A DNA stretch of 64,000 bases from Melioribacter sp051488665 (GTDB taxonomy: Bacteria > Bacteroidota > Ignavibacteria > Ignavibacteriales > Melioribacteraceae), in contig NZ_JBPSEG010000005.1 of assembly GCF_051488665.1 (NCBI RefSeq), forward strand, positions 124,001 through 188,000, written 5' to 3'. Position numbers and translations under genes: made by a program. The notes under the pieces were generated by a model, which saw only the letters and a list, made by a program, of their open reading frames with translations, did no database searches and was not told the DNA's origin. This document shows positions 16,766-27,401 of the stretch, piece after piece. Within the stretch, counting starts at the first letter, position 1. Each line of letters begins with the position of its first letter.

Positions 16766-18661
16766 TTATTTTACGATTTTCTCAAAACCGATCTTTTTCA
16801 GATTATAATAAATTACGAAAGCGCCCCCTATGCTTATTAATAGAAGAAGAGCGCCCTTTAAATAATTCTGAAAAATCAGCGCCCCCGTTCCGAATAAAAA
16901 CGAATAGACAACTGTGATGCCCGTCAACCAGTTAACAAACAATCTTACAAAAATTCCGCCCGACTGTTTAAGACCCATTTCATCGGTAATTTTTTTCCAT
17001 CCGATTCCGCCCGGCTCGGTTTTTTCGTAAAATTCAAATAATTTTTTTCGATTAACCGGCTTTGTAGAATAAGTTACAATCACCCATACAATTGTTGTAA
17101 TTAATACAATCGGAAAAAGCGATATCGGCGAAGGAATGCCAAGATAATATTTGACAAAGGGATAAATAAATAACGGAGCTGCCATGGCGGATATTTCCGA
17201 CCATGCATTTACCCTCCACCAATACCAACGCAGTATCAGGACGGCGCCGATTCCCGCGCTTGCATTAAGTATGAATTCCCATGCTCCCGATATCGTAGAC
17301 AGGAAATATTTTGTTAGTACGAGCGATAAAACCGTAAGAATGATAATGCTTATCCGCGATATAATTACATAATGCCGCTCGTCTGCATTTTTTGCAATAA
17401 ACCTTCTGTAAAAATCATTGATAATATATGAAGTTCCCCAGTTTAACTGCGAAGCAATAGTAGACATATATGCGGCAAGAAATACCGCAATTAGCAGTCC
17501 CAGCAGACCTGCTGGCAAATATCTTACCATCAGTTTCGGGTACATTATTCCCGGGTCTACCGTATTTTCATAAATTTCATACATTTCCGTAAATTCGGGT
17601 GAATCAGAATATTGCAGTTCGTTAAAATTTTCGTGCGAATTATATGCCTCAACGACCTTTTCGTAAATTTCGGGATTTTGCATTTTCAGATTATCGAGAT
17701 TATCTGTACGCGGCAAAATTACCAATGCCGCAAGAGCTACTAATATCCAGGGCCAGGGTCTGACCGCATAATGCGCAATCGTGAACCACAGCGTGGCAAA
17801 GAGGCTATGTTTTTCGTCTTTTGCGGACATCATACGCTGTGCTATATAACCTCCTCCTCCCGGGTCTGCTCCGGGATACCAGCTTGCCCACCATTGCAAA
17901 CCGACGTATGCAAAAAACGATCCGAGCGAAATTGAAAATATGCCGCTTACAGCTTCTTCTCCGCCTATTTTGGGTATAAACGAAATGATCTGCGGCGTGA
18001 CTTTTTCTTTTAATTCCGATATACCTCCTACCGCAGGTAACGAAACTACTATAACAGCTAATATAATGCACCCTATCATGGCAAAAACAAATTGAAAGCT
18101 GTCCGTCCGTGCTGTACCCAACAGACCCGAAGCGGCAGTATAAATTCCAATAATAATTGCGGCTATTGTAACAAGTAGAAAAGGATCGTACTGAGGAAAT
18201 ACCACAGTGAATATTTTTTCCATTGCTTTGTGCACCCATCCGAGCACAATAATATTCATGAACAATCCGAGGTAGAGCGCTTTAAAACCTCTGAGGGCTG
18301 CGGCGGCTTTCCCGTCGTACCGAAGTTCGATAAATTCCACATCGGTCATTATTTGAGCGCGGCGCCACAAACGCGCAAAAAAGAAAACCGTCAGCATACT
18401 GCCGATTGCCATATTCCACCAGATCCAGTTGCCCGATATACCGTTTTTTGCAACCAATTCGGTAACAGCCAGAGGAGTATCCGCGGCAAATGTAGTGGCA
18501 ACCATAGCGGTGCCGGCAATATACCACGGAAGGTTACGCCCTGAGAGGAAAAATTCACCCGTATCCTTTCCCGCCTTTCTGGAATAATAAAATGCGATTG
18601 AAAATACCGCCAGGAAATAAATCAGAATGACAATTATATCGGCAATATTCAAATTATCCAT
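16766..18661 (-). CDS. Sodium:solute symporter (SSS family)
   Basis: 631 residues with about 14 TM helices. SSS-family features include DFFLSGR-like EFFLSGRNLPWYIAGTAM near residue 35, the TM1-2 region TTFAADTPLAVTELV, and WWASWYPGADPGGGGYIAQRMMSA (about 255-280). An extracytoplasmic-looking insertion with many acidic residues lies at about 320-375. Inner membrane, Na+-coupled import. Substrate is unknown; the position 9 nt after the ROK regulator and in the same operon as GH92 and another symporter suggests a sugar released by the glycan-degrading enzymes. Confidence 0.9.
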   Translation of the reverse strand: MDNLNIADIIVILIYFLAVFSIAFYYSRKAGKDTGEFFLSGRNLPWYIAGTAMVATTFAADTPLAVTELVAKNGISGNWIWWNMAIGSMLTVFFFARLWRRAQIMTDVEFIELRYDGKAAAALRGFKALYLGLFMNIIVLGWVHKAMEKIFTVVFPQYDPFLLVTIAAIIIGIYTAASGLLGTARTDSFQFVFAMIGCIILAVIVVSLPAVGGISELKEKVTPQIISFIPKIGGEEAVSGIFSISLGSFFAYVGLQWWASWYPGADPGGGGYIAQRMMSAKDEKHSLFATLWFTIAHYAVRPWPWILVALAALVILPRTDNLDNLKMQNPEIYEKVVEAYNSHENFNELQYSDSPEFTEMYEIYENTVDPGIMYPKLMVRYLPAGLLGLLIAVFLAAYMSTIASQLNWGTSYIINDFYRRFIAKNADERHYVIISRISIIILTVLSLVLTKYFLSTISGAWEFILNASAGIGAVLILRWYWWRVNAWSEISAMAAPLFIYPFVKYYLGIPSPISLFPIVLITTIVWVIVTYSTKPVNRKKLFEFYEKTEPGGIGWKKITDEMGLKQSGGIFVRLFVNWLTGITVVYSFLFGTGALIFQNYLKGALLLLISIGGAFVIYYNLKKIGFEKIVK

Positions 18662-18670
18662 TGAATAGAA

Positions 18671-19852
18671 TTATTGTTTGACAACAGGCAATTTGAAAAA
18701 ATTCTCCAGTACAAGAGAAGCGGCACCTACGGCTACAGAGAATTGATGATATCTGTCTACAACTATATCGAGCGCATTGCTTGTAATTGAGATAACCCTC
18801 ATTTCGATCTCTTTTCGTACGGAGTCCACAATAATTTCCTCGAGTTCCGAGACCACGCCTGTGAGTATGAGCGTATCCGGATTCAACAGCGATACTGCGG
18901 GAGCAATTGTCTGTCCGACAATACTGCCGATCTTCGAGAAAATCAGTTTGGCAATTTCATCTCCTTCTTTAGCCGCTTGAAGAACCAATTCGATATCGAT
19001 CGAGTCTAATGAATTCATGTAATTTTTCATCGCTTTGCCTTCCGGAAAACGGCTCCTGTATGACGCCACTATCTCTTTGAGAGTAGGCAGATGCGGATAT
19101 AGCTCGCCTGCGCAATACGAAGATCCCCGGTATAATGTGCCGTTTATTACAATACCGATTCCAAGACCGCTTACATTTTTATCGATTTCAATCAGAACAG
19201 TCAGGTAATTTCTTCTTGCTTTTACATTGTTTTTCCATTTGTATCCAACGGCAACGGCGTTTGCATTATTTTCCAGAAATATCTTAAAGGGAAACACTTT
19301 CAGTTTCTCGAGAAGATTGAAATTAAGGTCTGGTAAAATACTCGACATAACAACTACGCCTCTCTGGCAATCTACAATACCGGCGAACGCAATGCCTGCG
19401 CCGAGAATTTTCGAATGCTCCAGTTTATTCTCCTCTATCGCCAGATTTATAGCAGTAATTATACTATTCGCTAATTCATCTACGGAATTGACCGTATCTA
19501 TTTTAATATTCCTCTTATAGATTAATTCTCCTTTGAAATTGAGAACAACCAGAGACATCTCGCCCACTTCGATATCTAACCCTATAACATATGCGGCGTC
19601 TTTATTGAGAGTCCACATATACGGTTTTTTGCCGCCTTTACTCGTCGAATCCCCTTTCCCGTAGAAAAGAACAAAAGATTTAGCCGACAGCTCTTTCAAA
19701 ATATTGAAAATTGTCGAAGGTCTCATGCCGGTAATTTTTGCCAGTTCTGAACTGGCAATTACTTCGTTTTCCTGAATTAAATTCAGTACTAGCTGCTCGT
19801 TAATGTCTTTAACTACTCTGGCATGGAACGAAATTAATTTTTTGCTTCTCAT
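18671..19852 (-). CDS. ROK-family transcriptional regulator (NagC/XylR type)
   Basis: 393 residues: N-terminal winged helix (about 1-75; ASSELAKITGMRPSTIFNIL is the recognition part) followed by a ROK sugar-kinase-like domain (YVIGLDIEVGEMSLVVLN, ENNANAVAVGYKW, GLGIGIVINGTLYRG). The regulator ExGH motif is altered to GELYPH and the usual zinc cluster CxCGxxGCxE is absent, so effector binding may differ from NagC and Mlc. Such proteins are mostly repressors that leave DNA when a sugar or sugar phosphate binds. It is encoded inside the GH92/symporter operon, 60 nt after GH92, and is the most likely regulator of the palindromes at 27402 and 48690. Alternative: a kinase, but the HTH argues against it. 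Confidence 0.92.
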   Translation of the reverse strand: MRSKKLISFHARVVKDINEQLVLNLIQENEVIASSELAKITGMRPSTIFNILKELSAKSFVLFYGKGDSTSKGGKKPYMWTLNKDAAYVIGLDIEVGEMSLVVLNFKGELIYKRNIKIDTVNSVDELANSIITAINLAIEENKLEHSKILGAGIAFAGIVDCQRGVVVMSSILPDLNFNLLEKLKVFPFKIFLENNANAVAVGYKWKNNVKARRNYLTVLIEIDKNVSGLGIGIVINGTLYRGSSYCAGELYPHLPTLKEIVASYRSRFPEGKAMKNYMNSLDSIDIELVLQAAKEGDEIAKLIFSKIGSIVGQTIAPAVSLLNPDTLILTGVVSELEEIIVDSVRKEIEMRVISITSNALDIVVDRYHQFSVAVGAASLVLENFFKLPVVKQ

Positions 19853-19912
19853 TCTTTTGTTCCTATGAAATTAAACTATATAAATAATACATATTAATGC
19901 CAAATACAAGCG

Positions 19913-22852
19913 TCAATTAATGTTTATTTCGTCGACAAAAATCCATGCTTTACCGCCGGCTCCCGGATGCCACGATGGGCACGATCCGATATTTTTTCCG
20001 ATAACTTTGACATATCTTGCTTCTTTATTTACGCTCTCCGTACCGAAATTTTTAATGCCTTCGAACTTATCATGAGCGGAAAGTTTATATTCACCATCAT
20101 AAACTTTTACAAAGCTCTTTCCGTCGAGCGACAAATAAAATTCAACTTTTTCCGGAAGAAAAATCCACGAGCCGATATTCTGAAGAAAATTTACGGATAA
20201 TTTATTAATCTTTTCAGGTTTCCCGAGGTCAATAATAACATCCAAGTTTTTTCCTTCGTAACCCTGCCATGCATCCGAATTGAAATTTTCGTTTCCTCTA
20301 ATACCGTCTATCAAACCCCACTTACCACCTCCAGTATACGGATTGTCGTACATAGTATTATAATGAATATTCCAATCAGCCGGCACTTTGTGAAATTCTG
20401 AAGTTACAACTTTGCTGAATTTATCGTCTTTCCGGGAAACATATTTCAATCGGAGCGAATTAGTTACTGCTATCGGGTCGTCATATAACAAGCCGCAAGA
20501 TTTGGGATTACTTCCGTCCAAGGTATAATAGATATCCGCTCCGTCGATGCTTTCCAATTCAACAACCGTTTCTCCTTTGAATACTTTTTCGCCGCTTTTA
20601 ATAAACGGAATCGGAATGAATTCCAGGTCTACATAAGACTGCGGTCTGTCGGATTTATTAAATCCCCAATCAGTCGGTTTGTCAACCAGATCGAAAACTA
20701 TGTTTCCGCCGTCGATTATCTCTTTATGATTTATGTACGACGCCGTATGGTTAGAACCATTCAGTACTGCCGAGCCGATATAAATATTTTTATCGGATAA
20801 GTTTTTCGCTTCGATTACAAAGGTATTTCCGTTTTCAAGATTTATTACGGCTTTTTCAAAGTGCGGTTTGCCGATTATATATTGATCCTTACCAGGACAA
20901 ACCGGATAAAAACCGAGACTGCTCAAAACGTACCAGGCGGACATTTGCCCGCAATCTTCATTTCCGCTTAAGCCGTCGGGTTTATCGGTATATAGCGTAT
21001 TGAGGATTCTATTTACAATTTCCTGGGTTTTATACGGTTTGCCTACATAGTTATAAAGATAAGCAATATGATGACTCGGTTCGTTTCCGTGAGCGTATTG
21101 TCCTATCAGTCCCGAAATATCAGGTTGATGCCGGCCTTTTAATTCAGTATCGGCATTGAAAAGCTCGTCGAGCCTTTTTTCGAAATTTTCATCTCCGCCG
21201 AAAAGGTCTATCAAGCCGTTTACATCGTGAGGCGCAAAAAAGCTATACTGCCATGAATTTGCCTCGGTATAATCGCGGCTGACCACATACGGATCAAATG
21301 GGGAAACCCATTTCCCGTTTTTCTTCGGTCTGAAAAACCGCGTTTCAGGGTCGAATAGATTTATGTAGTATTTGGAACGCTCGAGATAATATTGATTTGC
21401 TTCTTTATCCCCGGCTATTTCGGCAACGCGGGCAATACACCAATCATCGTACGAATATTCTAGCGTTTTCGATACGCTCTCGTGCTCATAGTCGGAAGGT
21501 ATATAACCCATCTCTTTGTACGCATCGAGTCCTCTTACGTCGGACATTGCGGAATTAATCATCGTTTTTAATGCAAGTTCCAAATCGATGCCGGGTAAGT
21601 TTTTGATTAAAGCGTCCGCAATTACGGGAATAGAATGATAGCCTATCATGGTTCCGGTTTCGTTCGACGCCAGTTCCCAGATTGGCAGTTGACCGCTTTC
21701 CTCGTATTTACGTAACATCGATTTTATCATGTCGACATTTTCTTCGGGAGCAATTATCGTAAACAACGGATGAAGCGCTCTGAAAGTATCCCATAGTGAA
21801 AAAACCGTATAGAGTGTAAAATTTTCTTCGTGATGAATTTTACCGTCCATACCGATATAACTGCCGTCGACGTCGGAGAGAATATTCGGGCTCAAGAAAG
21901 CATGATAAAGAGCCGTATAAAATATTCTTTTTTTTGCCGCGTCCGAATCTTCAATGACAATCGAAGACAATCGATTTTCCCATTCCGCCTCTGCCTGTTT
22001 TTTTATACTATCGAAATCCCTTTGATTAATTTCGGACTTAAGATTTTTTTCCGCTCCTTCCGGGCTCGTATGTGAGATTCCGACTTTAACATATACCGGT
22101 TCGTTCGGTCCGGTTTTAAAATTAAGAGCGGCTTTTACGTTTTTACCCGCAGCTTCTTTATTATTTACCGGTTTGCCGTTCTTATAAATTAAACCGGATT
22201 CGAAAGGCTTGGAAAAAACCGCATAGAAATAGACAGTATGGTCTTTCGCCCATCCCGCCGATCTTCTGTATCCTTTTACTATAGTATCATTTACAATCGT
22301 TAATTTTGAGTCGATTACTCTGTCCTGAATTCCATGCGCAAGGTCGATAATGATATGAGAATTTTCCGATTCGGGAAAAACATACTTGTGATAGCCCGCT
22401 CTTTTTGTAACGGTCAATTCGACATTTATATTATAGTCTTCCAGAAACACGGAATAGTAACCTGGCGAGGCTTTTTCGGATTCATGTTTAAAACGCGATC
22501 GATACCCCGAGTCGGGATTGTCTTTCGAGCCCGGTTCTAATTTCAGCTCGCCCGTGGTTGGCATAAATAAAATATCGCCGTAATCGGCGCAGCCCGTGCC
22601 GCTCAAATGAGTGTGACTGAAGCCGATTAGAGAATTATCCGAATAATGATATCCCGAACACCAGTCCCATCCCTCTGTATCCGTATCCGGACTCAGCTGA
22701 ACCATTCCGAAAGGCATCGAAGCTCCCGGATAAGTATGTCCGTGCCCGTCCGTACCGACAAACGGATTTACAAATTCGGTAAGTTTGTACTGAGCTACAA
22801 TGCAAAGAGAGCTCGCGAATATTATTGCAATTGCAAATTTCAATGCTTTCAT
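19913..22852 (-). CDS. GH92 alpha-mannosidase with C-terminal chitobiase-type and discoidin-like modules
   Basis: 979 residues with signal peptide MKALKFAIAIIFASSLCIVAQ. GH92 features: NPFVGTDGHGHTYPGASMPF (28-47), GFSHTHLSGTGC (77-88), SFWDTFR-like SLWDTFRALHPLF, and GNEDCGQMSAWYVLSSLGF with the acidic residues that in GH92 form the Ca2+-dependent active site. GH92 enzymes are exo-alpha-mannosidases acting on high-mannose and other N-glycans. After about residue 750 come a chitobiase C-terminal-like domain (IYYTLDGSNP) and then a discoidin-like domain (about 815-979) ending FVDEININ. The same end module occurs on three other enzymes here. Predicted exported. Follows the esterase gene by 8 nt and precedes the ROK regulator. 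Confidence 0.93.
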   Translation of the reverse strand: MKALKFAIAIIFASSLCIVAQYKLTEFVNPFVGTDGHGHTYPGASMPFGMVQLSPDTDTEGWDWCSGYHYSDNSLIGFSHTHLSGTGCADYGDILFMPTTGELKLEPGSKDNPDSGYRSRFKHESEKASPGYYSVFLEDYNINVELTVTKRAGYHKYVFPESENSHIIIDLAHGIQDRVIDSKLTIVNDTIVKGYRRSAGWAKDHTVYFYAVFSKPFESGLIYKNGKPVNNKEAAGKNVKAALNFKTGPNEPVYVKVGISHTSPEGAEKNLKSEINQRDFDSIKKQAEAEWENRLSSIVIEDSDAAKKRIFYTALYHAFLSPNILSDVDGSYIGMDGKIHHEENFTLYTVFSLWDTFRALHPLFTIIAPEENVDMIKSMLRKYEESGQLPIWELASNETGTMIGYHSIPVIADALIKNLPGIDLELALKTMINSAMSDVRGLDAYKEMGYIPSDYEHESVSKTLEYSYDDWCIARVAEIAGDKEANQYYLERSKYYINLFDPETRFFRPKKNGKWVSPFDPYVVSRDYTEANSWQYSFFAPHDVNGLIDLFGGDENFEKRLDELFNADTELKGRHQPDISGLIGQYAHGNEPSHHIAYLYNYVGKPYKTQEIVNRILNTLYTDKPDGLSGNEDCGQMSAWYVLSSLGFYPVCPGKDQYIIGKPHFEKAVINLENGNTFVIEAKNLSDKNIYIGSAVLNGSNHTASYINHKEIIDGGNIVFDLVDKPTDWGFNKSDRPQSYVDLEFIPIPFIKSGEKVFKGETVVELESIDGADIYYTLDGSNPKSCGLLYDDPIAVTNSLRLKYVSRKDDKFSKVVTSEFHKVPADWNIHYNTMYDNPYTGGGKWGLIDGIRGNENFNSDAWQGYEGKNLDVIIDLGKPEKINKLSVNFLQNIGSWIFLPEKVEFYLSLDGKSFVKVYDGEYKLSAHDKFEGIKNFGTESVNKEARYVKVIGKNIGSCPSWHPGAGGKAWIFVDEININ

Positions 22853-22860
22853 GGCGCATC

Positions 22861-25377
22861 CTAAAACTTGTTTATAAATTCACCTTTTTCAATACTCCAG
22901 TCGTTCCCGAAATACCCGATAAAGCGGACGCCCTGATCATCCGACTCGATAATTTTGCTGTCGTAAACCACTATATCCGGAAAACTCAGGTAAGGATGGT
23001 AAAATTGAGCGAGTTCCGCTAATTTCATTCCTTTAATCCCGGTGCCGGCAACTACAGCAACGCTTGCAATATCGCTGTCTCTTCTCGGTCGTATCATCAA
23101 ACAAGATAAATCTTTACCGTAATAAATCTTGTCGCCGATTTTAATTTTTCCTTTTTCCACATCGACAGGAGAATCTTTCAATAATTTATTCCATGCGGAA
23201 TTTGTTTTCGCATTACCGTAAAGCACAACATTTCTGTCTTTATAAACAAGAGGATCGAATTGGTCATCCTCGATTACTTCGATTGCCGCATTTCCCTGAT
23301 ACCATAGATACTCTGCGTCAAACCGCGCTTTTTCAAACGCCCACTTGTTCTCATCTTTAGAGCCGTGCGTGCCGTAAACAAACAAAACATTGTTGTTAAG
23401 CGCTTCTCTTATATTGCCGAGACGGACGGGATTTTTATTTTCTGCGGCGGGCTTGCCGGTAATTTTCCAGGCGCCTTCGCTTTTGCAAAGATATAATTTA
23501 TAATCGGAAGGTACAGGAATGTTCTCAATTTTTTGACCATCTATTTCGACAGAAACCGGAGCGCCGGTATTTAAGACGGAAAGATCGAAAGCAAGATAAC
23601 TTACATTTTCCGTATTACCTTTTATAACGCGCTTTCCGTATTCTAGCGTAAATTTGACCTTGCTCAGTTTTTGTTGTTTTTCCTGATTTATAATTTCTAT
23701 CCAGTAGTATTTCGATGATATTGCCGGATTGGCAGTAGTAAACTCGACGTTTTTAATCATATGTTTTTTTGGCGCTGAATGCCGCGCAAAGAAATCGAAC
23801 ATCGGCATCCAGTCAACGCAATCGGCTCCGTCTTCATCGGAATTATCCCACCAGTGACCTGCTCCTTTTTCAACATGGAATTCGTAATCTTTATGAAATT
23901 TTGAAACCACTTCCAGCATCGATTCGGCTTGAGATATCGGCACGTTGTCGTCGGCGTCGCCGTGTATGACATAGATACCGTTTTTGCTCAGGTTCCTTGC
24001 AAATTCATAAGTATCGCTCTGTTTCGATGAACGAACCAGCATTTCTTTTACGTCCGAAGTATCGATTAAATTTCTTATACGATACGACCAGATACTAATC
24101 CAGCCTGCGCTGGGTCCGATTGCGGCGAAACGATCCGGATAATTGATTCCAAGCTGCCACGTGCCGTGTCCGCCCATTGAATGTCCGGTCAAATAAACTC
24201 TTTCCCTGTCGATGTTGAATTTTTTTAACGCAATTTCCATTACTTCGAGAGCGTCCACTCTTCCCCAATTTTCCCAATTAAAACCGTAAGGTCTTCTGTT
24301 CGTTGGAGATACAATATAGCCCCAATTCTTATGTCCGTAAGAATTCGCCTGATTAATAGCTTCGACGCCTGCGCCGTGTAAGCTCAGGAATAGCGCCGGT
24401 TTGTTCTTCAAATCAATTGGAGGGTTAACAGCATAATACTGCACGCTGCCGTCCAATTTGCTGACGAATGTTTCTCTTCGTGTTTCGTATTCGCCCACAA
24501 CCTTCAGTTCAATTTGTTCCGAAAGCAAAGTTTTTTCACCGCCGGTAGATTTTTCAATAAGTTCTATATTCAGCTTGACTGTTCCCTTTTTATCAACAGC
24601 GGGAAGTTCGATTTTGAAAGGAGCTTTATAAACAGACAACGGATTGATTACAGGCAACTTCGAATAAGCGGGTATATTTTGAAAAACAGAATTATCCGCA
24701 TAAGTTTTGACGAACAAATTGTTCAATTTCTTTTTTTCCGCATTTATCAACAATATTGCGCCGTACGACGAAGCCGGCTTGTTTACAATTAAGTCCGGAA
24801 CGGTCAGGTCTTCTTTGCTAAAAAGGATTGGCGGGATATTTTGGTGAATTTTAACTTTTAAAGCTCCGCTTCTGTTGCATCGGAAGATCAAATGGTTAAC
24901 GCCTTTTTTTACTTCAACGGGAATTAATGAATAGTCGAACCTGGGCTCCCACGATTCATAAGTATCTTTTGTTCTGTAAGGATTGCCGCTTCTCATATAG
25001 CCGTTTACATATACAAAAGAATGTCCCATCGCTTCGAGTAAAACTATTTTGTTCTTATCGGAACTGTATTTCATATAGACATACCCGTTTCGCAGTTCCG
25101 GCGTTTTGAACCATCCGTTATCGTCGGCTTCAATATTCTTCCATTCTCCGATTAGTTGATCGCCTTTTTTCACTTTCTGTCCGGCAGCAGGAGCTTTCCA
25201 ATTGCCCGTAACAATCGAACCGACAATAGGATCGGGAGTAATTACGTTGTCTCTGTAAGAGTAGTCCATTCTGACAGCCAATCCTTCTTTAATCAGGACA
25301 GCGTCAGAAGGTTGAGCGTTTAAGGTTAAAAAAGCAAGCAATAAAGTCAGACCGGAAAGAAATGCTTTGGTTTTCAT
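22861..25377 (-). CDS. Exported alpha/beta-hydrolase (prolyl-oligopeptidase/esterase-like)
   Basis: 838 residues with signal peptide MKTKAFLSGLTLLLAFLTLNAQ. N-terminal 300 residues are beta-sandwich-like. The catalytic domain has oxyanion segment LFLSLHGAGVEA, nucleophile GHSMGGHGTW (Ser400), acid in IHGDADDNVP (about 474-477) and histidine in KGAGHWW (His508). A further 300 residues follow, with a possible Rossmann-like or sandwich part. Sequence resembles prolyl oligopeptidase family esterases and PHB-depolymerase/feruloyl-esterase-like enzymes; in a glycan island a carbohydrate deacetylase or glycopeptide hydrolase is plausible but not shown. Ribosome binding site GAGGTTAAT precedes the ATG. 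Located between a symporter and GH92 in one operon. Confidence 0.8.
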   Translation of the reverse strand: MKTKAFLSGLTLLLAFLTLNAQPSDAVLIKEGLAVRMDYSYRDNVITPDPIVGSIVTGNWKAPAAGQKVKKGDQLIGEWKNIEADDNGWFKTPELRNGYVYMKYSSDKNKIVLLEAMGHSFVYVNGYMRSGNPYRTKDTYESWEPRFDYSLIPVEVKKGVNHLIFRCNRSGALKVKIHQNIPPILFSKEDLTVPDLIVNKPASSYGAILLINAEKKKLNNLFVKTYADNSVFQNIPAYSKLPVINPLSVYKAPFKIELPAVDKKGTVKLNIELIEKSTGGEKTLLSEQIELKVVGEYETRRETFVSKLDGSVQYYAVNPPIDLKNKPALFLSLHGAGVEAINQANSYGHKNWGYIVSPTNRRPYGFNWENWGRVDALEVMEIALKKFNIDRERVYLTGHSMGGHGTWQLGINYPDRFAAIGPSAGWISIWSYRIRNLIDTSDVKEMLVRSSKQSDTYEFARNLSKNGIYVIHGDADDNVPISQAESMLEVVSKFHKDYEFHVEKGAGHWWDNSDEDGADCVDWMPMFDFFARHSAPKKHMIKNVEFTTANPAISSKYYWIEIINQEKQQKLSKVKFTLEYGKRVIKGNTENVSYLAFDLSVLNTGAPVSVEIDGQKIENIPVPSDYKLYLCKSEGAWKITGKPAAENKNPVRLGNIREALNNNVLFVYGTHGSKDENKWAFEKARFDAEYLWYQGNAAIEVIEDDQFDPLVYKDRNVVLYGNAKTNSAWNKLLKDSPVDVEKGKIKIGDKIYYGKDLSCLMIRPRRDSDIASVAVVAGTGIKGMKLAELAQFYHPYLSFPDIVVYDSKIIESDDQGVRFIGYFGNDWSIEKGEFINKF

Positions 25378-25392
25378 ATTAACCTCTTTATT

Positions 25393-27327
25393 CTATTCAT
25401 TGTTATGATCTTTGACTGTTCCGTCGTCGTCGTAATCTCTGGTCATGGTTTTCAGTCTGTTCATCATGTCTTTAAAATCGACGCTTCCCCCGAGAATGAA
25501 CCAAATTATAATTACGAACGACGCCGCAAGATTAATTTCGACGTATTTTCTCCAGAAAGCCAGCCAAACGGAATCGGGCACGTCGTATAAAAGATTCCAT
25601 ATAGTACCGATGATAAAGACCGCCACCCACGAAAACGTCCATACGTACGAGACGATATAAATAAGTTTATCACCCCTGCTAAATTCTTTGCCGATACCAA
25701 GCATACGAAGTCCTTTTAGCGGAACTTCGTTAACGACAACGCTTTCTTCTTTAATTGCATATTTACCGCGATGAAGCATTTTATCCATATTGAATTCCTG
25801 TCGTTTTCCCAATAACGAAACAAGTATATAGCTGAGCGACGAAACTCCCATCGAAATCGCCCAGAAATATTGTCCGTTTATCGGGAAGTCGGGATAAATT
25901 TGCTGAAGAATAATTCCGCTTACCGCTACCGCCGAGCCGATTGTAAGCGATACCCATGCCGCAGCAGTAGTGCCGTACTTCCAGTAAAGACCGCCGATGA
26001 TGACAGAGCCCGAACCGCCTACGAAAATTGCGGCGGTAATAGCAAAGTAAAGGAAGATATAGTCGGTCATCGGAAAGAACAAACTGAAGAGAAAAATAAA
26101 TACGCAAACGCCAAGTATCGAATAACGGAGCACTTTGAGGTGTTGTTCATGCGAAAATTTCTTTTTTCTGAAAGGCATAACAACATCCTGAATAAAGATA
26201 CTGCCCCATGAATGCATATACGAACTGTTCGTTCCCACCGTCGCCATAATCATTACGGCAAGCAATGCCCCTCTCAAGTAGAACGGCAGTATTTCCGAAA
26301 GCACTAAAGGTACCCGCAGCTGATTTTGAACGGCTTTGTTATCGATACCGCTCAGCGTTTTTTCGACTACCTCAGCTACATTGGAAAAATCCACATGATG
26401 TAAAATTGTAAAGGCAACGACCGGCACGAAGACATAGAACAGCCAACGCGGTATATCTCTGAAATTAGCCAGCACTTCTCCCATTTTTGCTTCATGAGCG
26501 CTTTTGGCGGAAGAATAATAGCCCTGTCCTCCCTGCCACGACATTTTACCGTAGATTATACCGACGACATTTATCAGAAAATACCAGAAATTAAAATCCT
26601 GCACTTCGCTTGCTTTAAATGGATTTATCAACGATGCATTTTCGGGAACCGTACTAACGGCTTGCATTATTTGATCCCAGTTGACGAAAAAGAGACAAAA
26701 TACCAGTATTGCAATAAAAGTAATATTCAAGAAAACGCCCTGAATAAATTCCGTTACGATTATTGCCACCTGACCGCCCGCAAAAACAAAATAGAGGGAA
26801 ACCAATAACAAGAGAGCCATTGTAACGGGAAACGTGGAAACTTCGACGCCGAGAAATTGAAAACTTAGTGGCAATCTGCAAAAATAAATTATAAAACGGG
26901 CGCTCACGGCAGGAAAAATACCGAAGTTCAGCAGTCCGGATATAAACGCCAGTATACCGGCATAAATTCTGAAATTTCTGCTGTATCTCATTTCGAGGAA
27001 TTGCGCTACGGTCAGCGCGCGAGTCTGTCTGAATCGATAGATAACCCAGCCGGTAACGGTTACTATCAAGAGCACAACAGCCATAATGAATTCCCACCAG
27101 CGCAGAACAAAACCGGCAACATAATTCATCTCCCACTGACCCACTATCGTAATTGCTCCGATTGCAGTCATTCCCTGAGAAACCGTTATCATGTACCTGC
27201 CGGCGGAACGACCCGCCGATAAGAAATCGGCAACGCTCTTTACATGCCTTTTACTCAGATACACGCCGTAAAAAGAGAAGCTCATTACTACGGCTACTAT
27301 AAGCCATTCATAGAAGGATAAATCCAT
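25393..27327 (-). CDS. Sodium:solute symporter (SSS family)
   Basis: About 644 residues, 13-14 TM helices. SSS features: DFLSAGRSAGRYMITVSQGM (about 33-52), LTVAQFLEMRYSRNFR, MSWQGGQGYYSSAKSAHEAKMG and a long C-terminal tail. The best start is ATG 27327 (MDLSFYEWL); the frame opens at GTG 27336. First gene of block A (symporter, esterase, GH92, ROK regulator, symporter), and divergent from the GH20 gene across 223 nt that contains the candidate operator. Inner-membrane Na+-coupled uptake, presumably of a monosaccharide or small oligosaccharide freed in the periplasm. Confidence 0.9.
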   Translation of the reverse strand: MDLSFYEWLIVAVVMSFSFYGVYLSKRHVKSVADFLSAGRSAGRYMITVSQGMTAIGAITIVGQWEMNYVAGFVLRWWEFIMAVVLLIVTVTGWVIYRFRQTRALTVAQFLEMRYSRNFRIYAGILAFISGLLNFGIFPAVSARFIIYFCRLPLSFQFLGVEVSTFPVTMALLLLVSLYFVFAGGQVAIIVTEFIQGVFLNITFIAILVFCLFFVNWDQIMQAVSTVPENASLINPFKASEVQDFNFWYFLINVVGIIYGKMSWQGGQGYYSSAKSAHEAKMGEVLANFRDIPRWLFYVFVPVVAFTILHHVDFSNVAEVVEKTLSGIDNKAVQNQLRVPLVLSEILPFYLRGALLAVMIMATVGTNSSYMHSWGSIFIQDVVMPFRKKKFSHEQHLKVLRYSILGVCVFIFLFSLFFPMTDYIFLYFAITAAIFVGGSGSVIIGGLYWKYGTTAAAWVSLTIGSAVAVSGIILQQIYPDFPINGQYFWAISMGVSSLSYILVSLLGKRQEFNMDKMLHRGKYAIKEESVVVNEVPLKGLRMLGIGKEFSRGDKLIYIVSYVWTFSWVAVFIIGTIWNLLYDVPDSVWLAFWRKYVEINLAASFVIIIWFILGGSVDFKDMMNRLKTMTRDYDDDGTVKDHNNE

Positions 27328-27401
27328 AAAAATCACCGTATTTTAAGATTTGAATCAAAAAGAGATTTTTATAATTTAAGGAACGATGTTTCCAGAATGT
27401 T

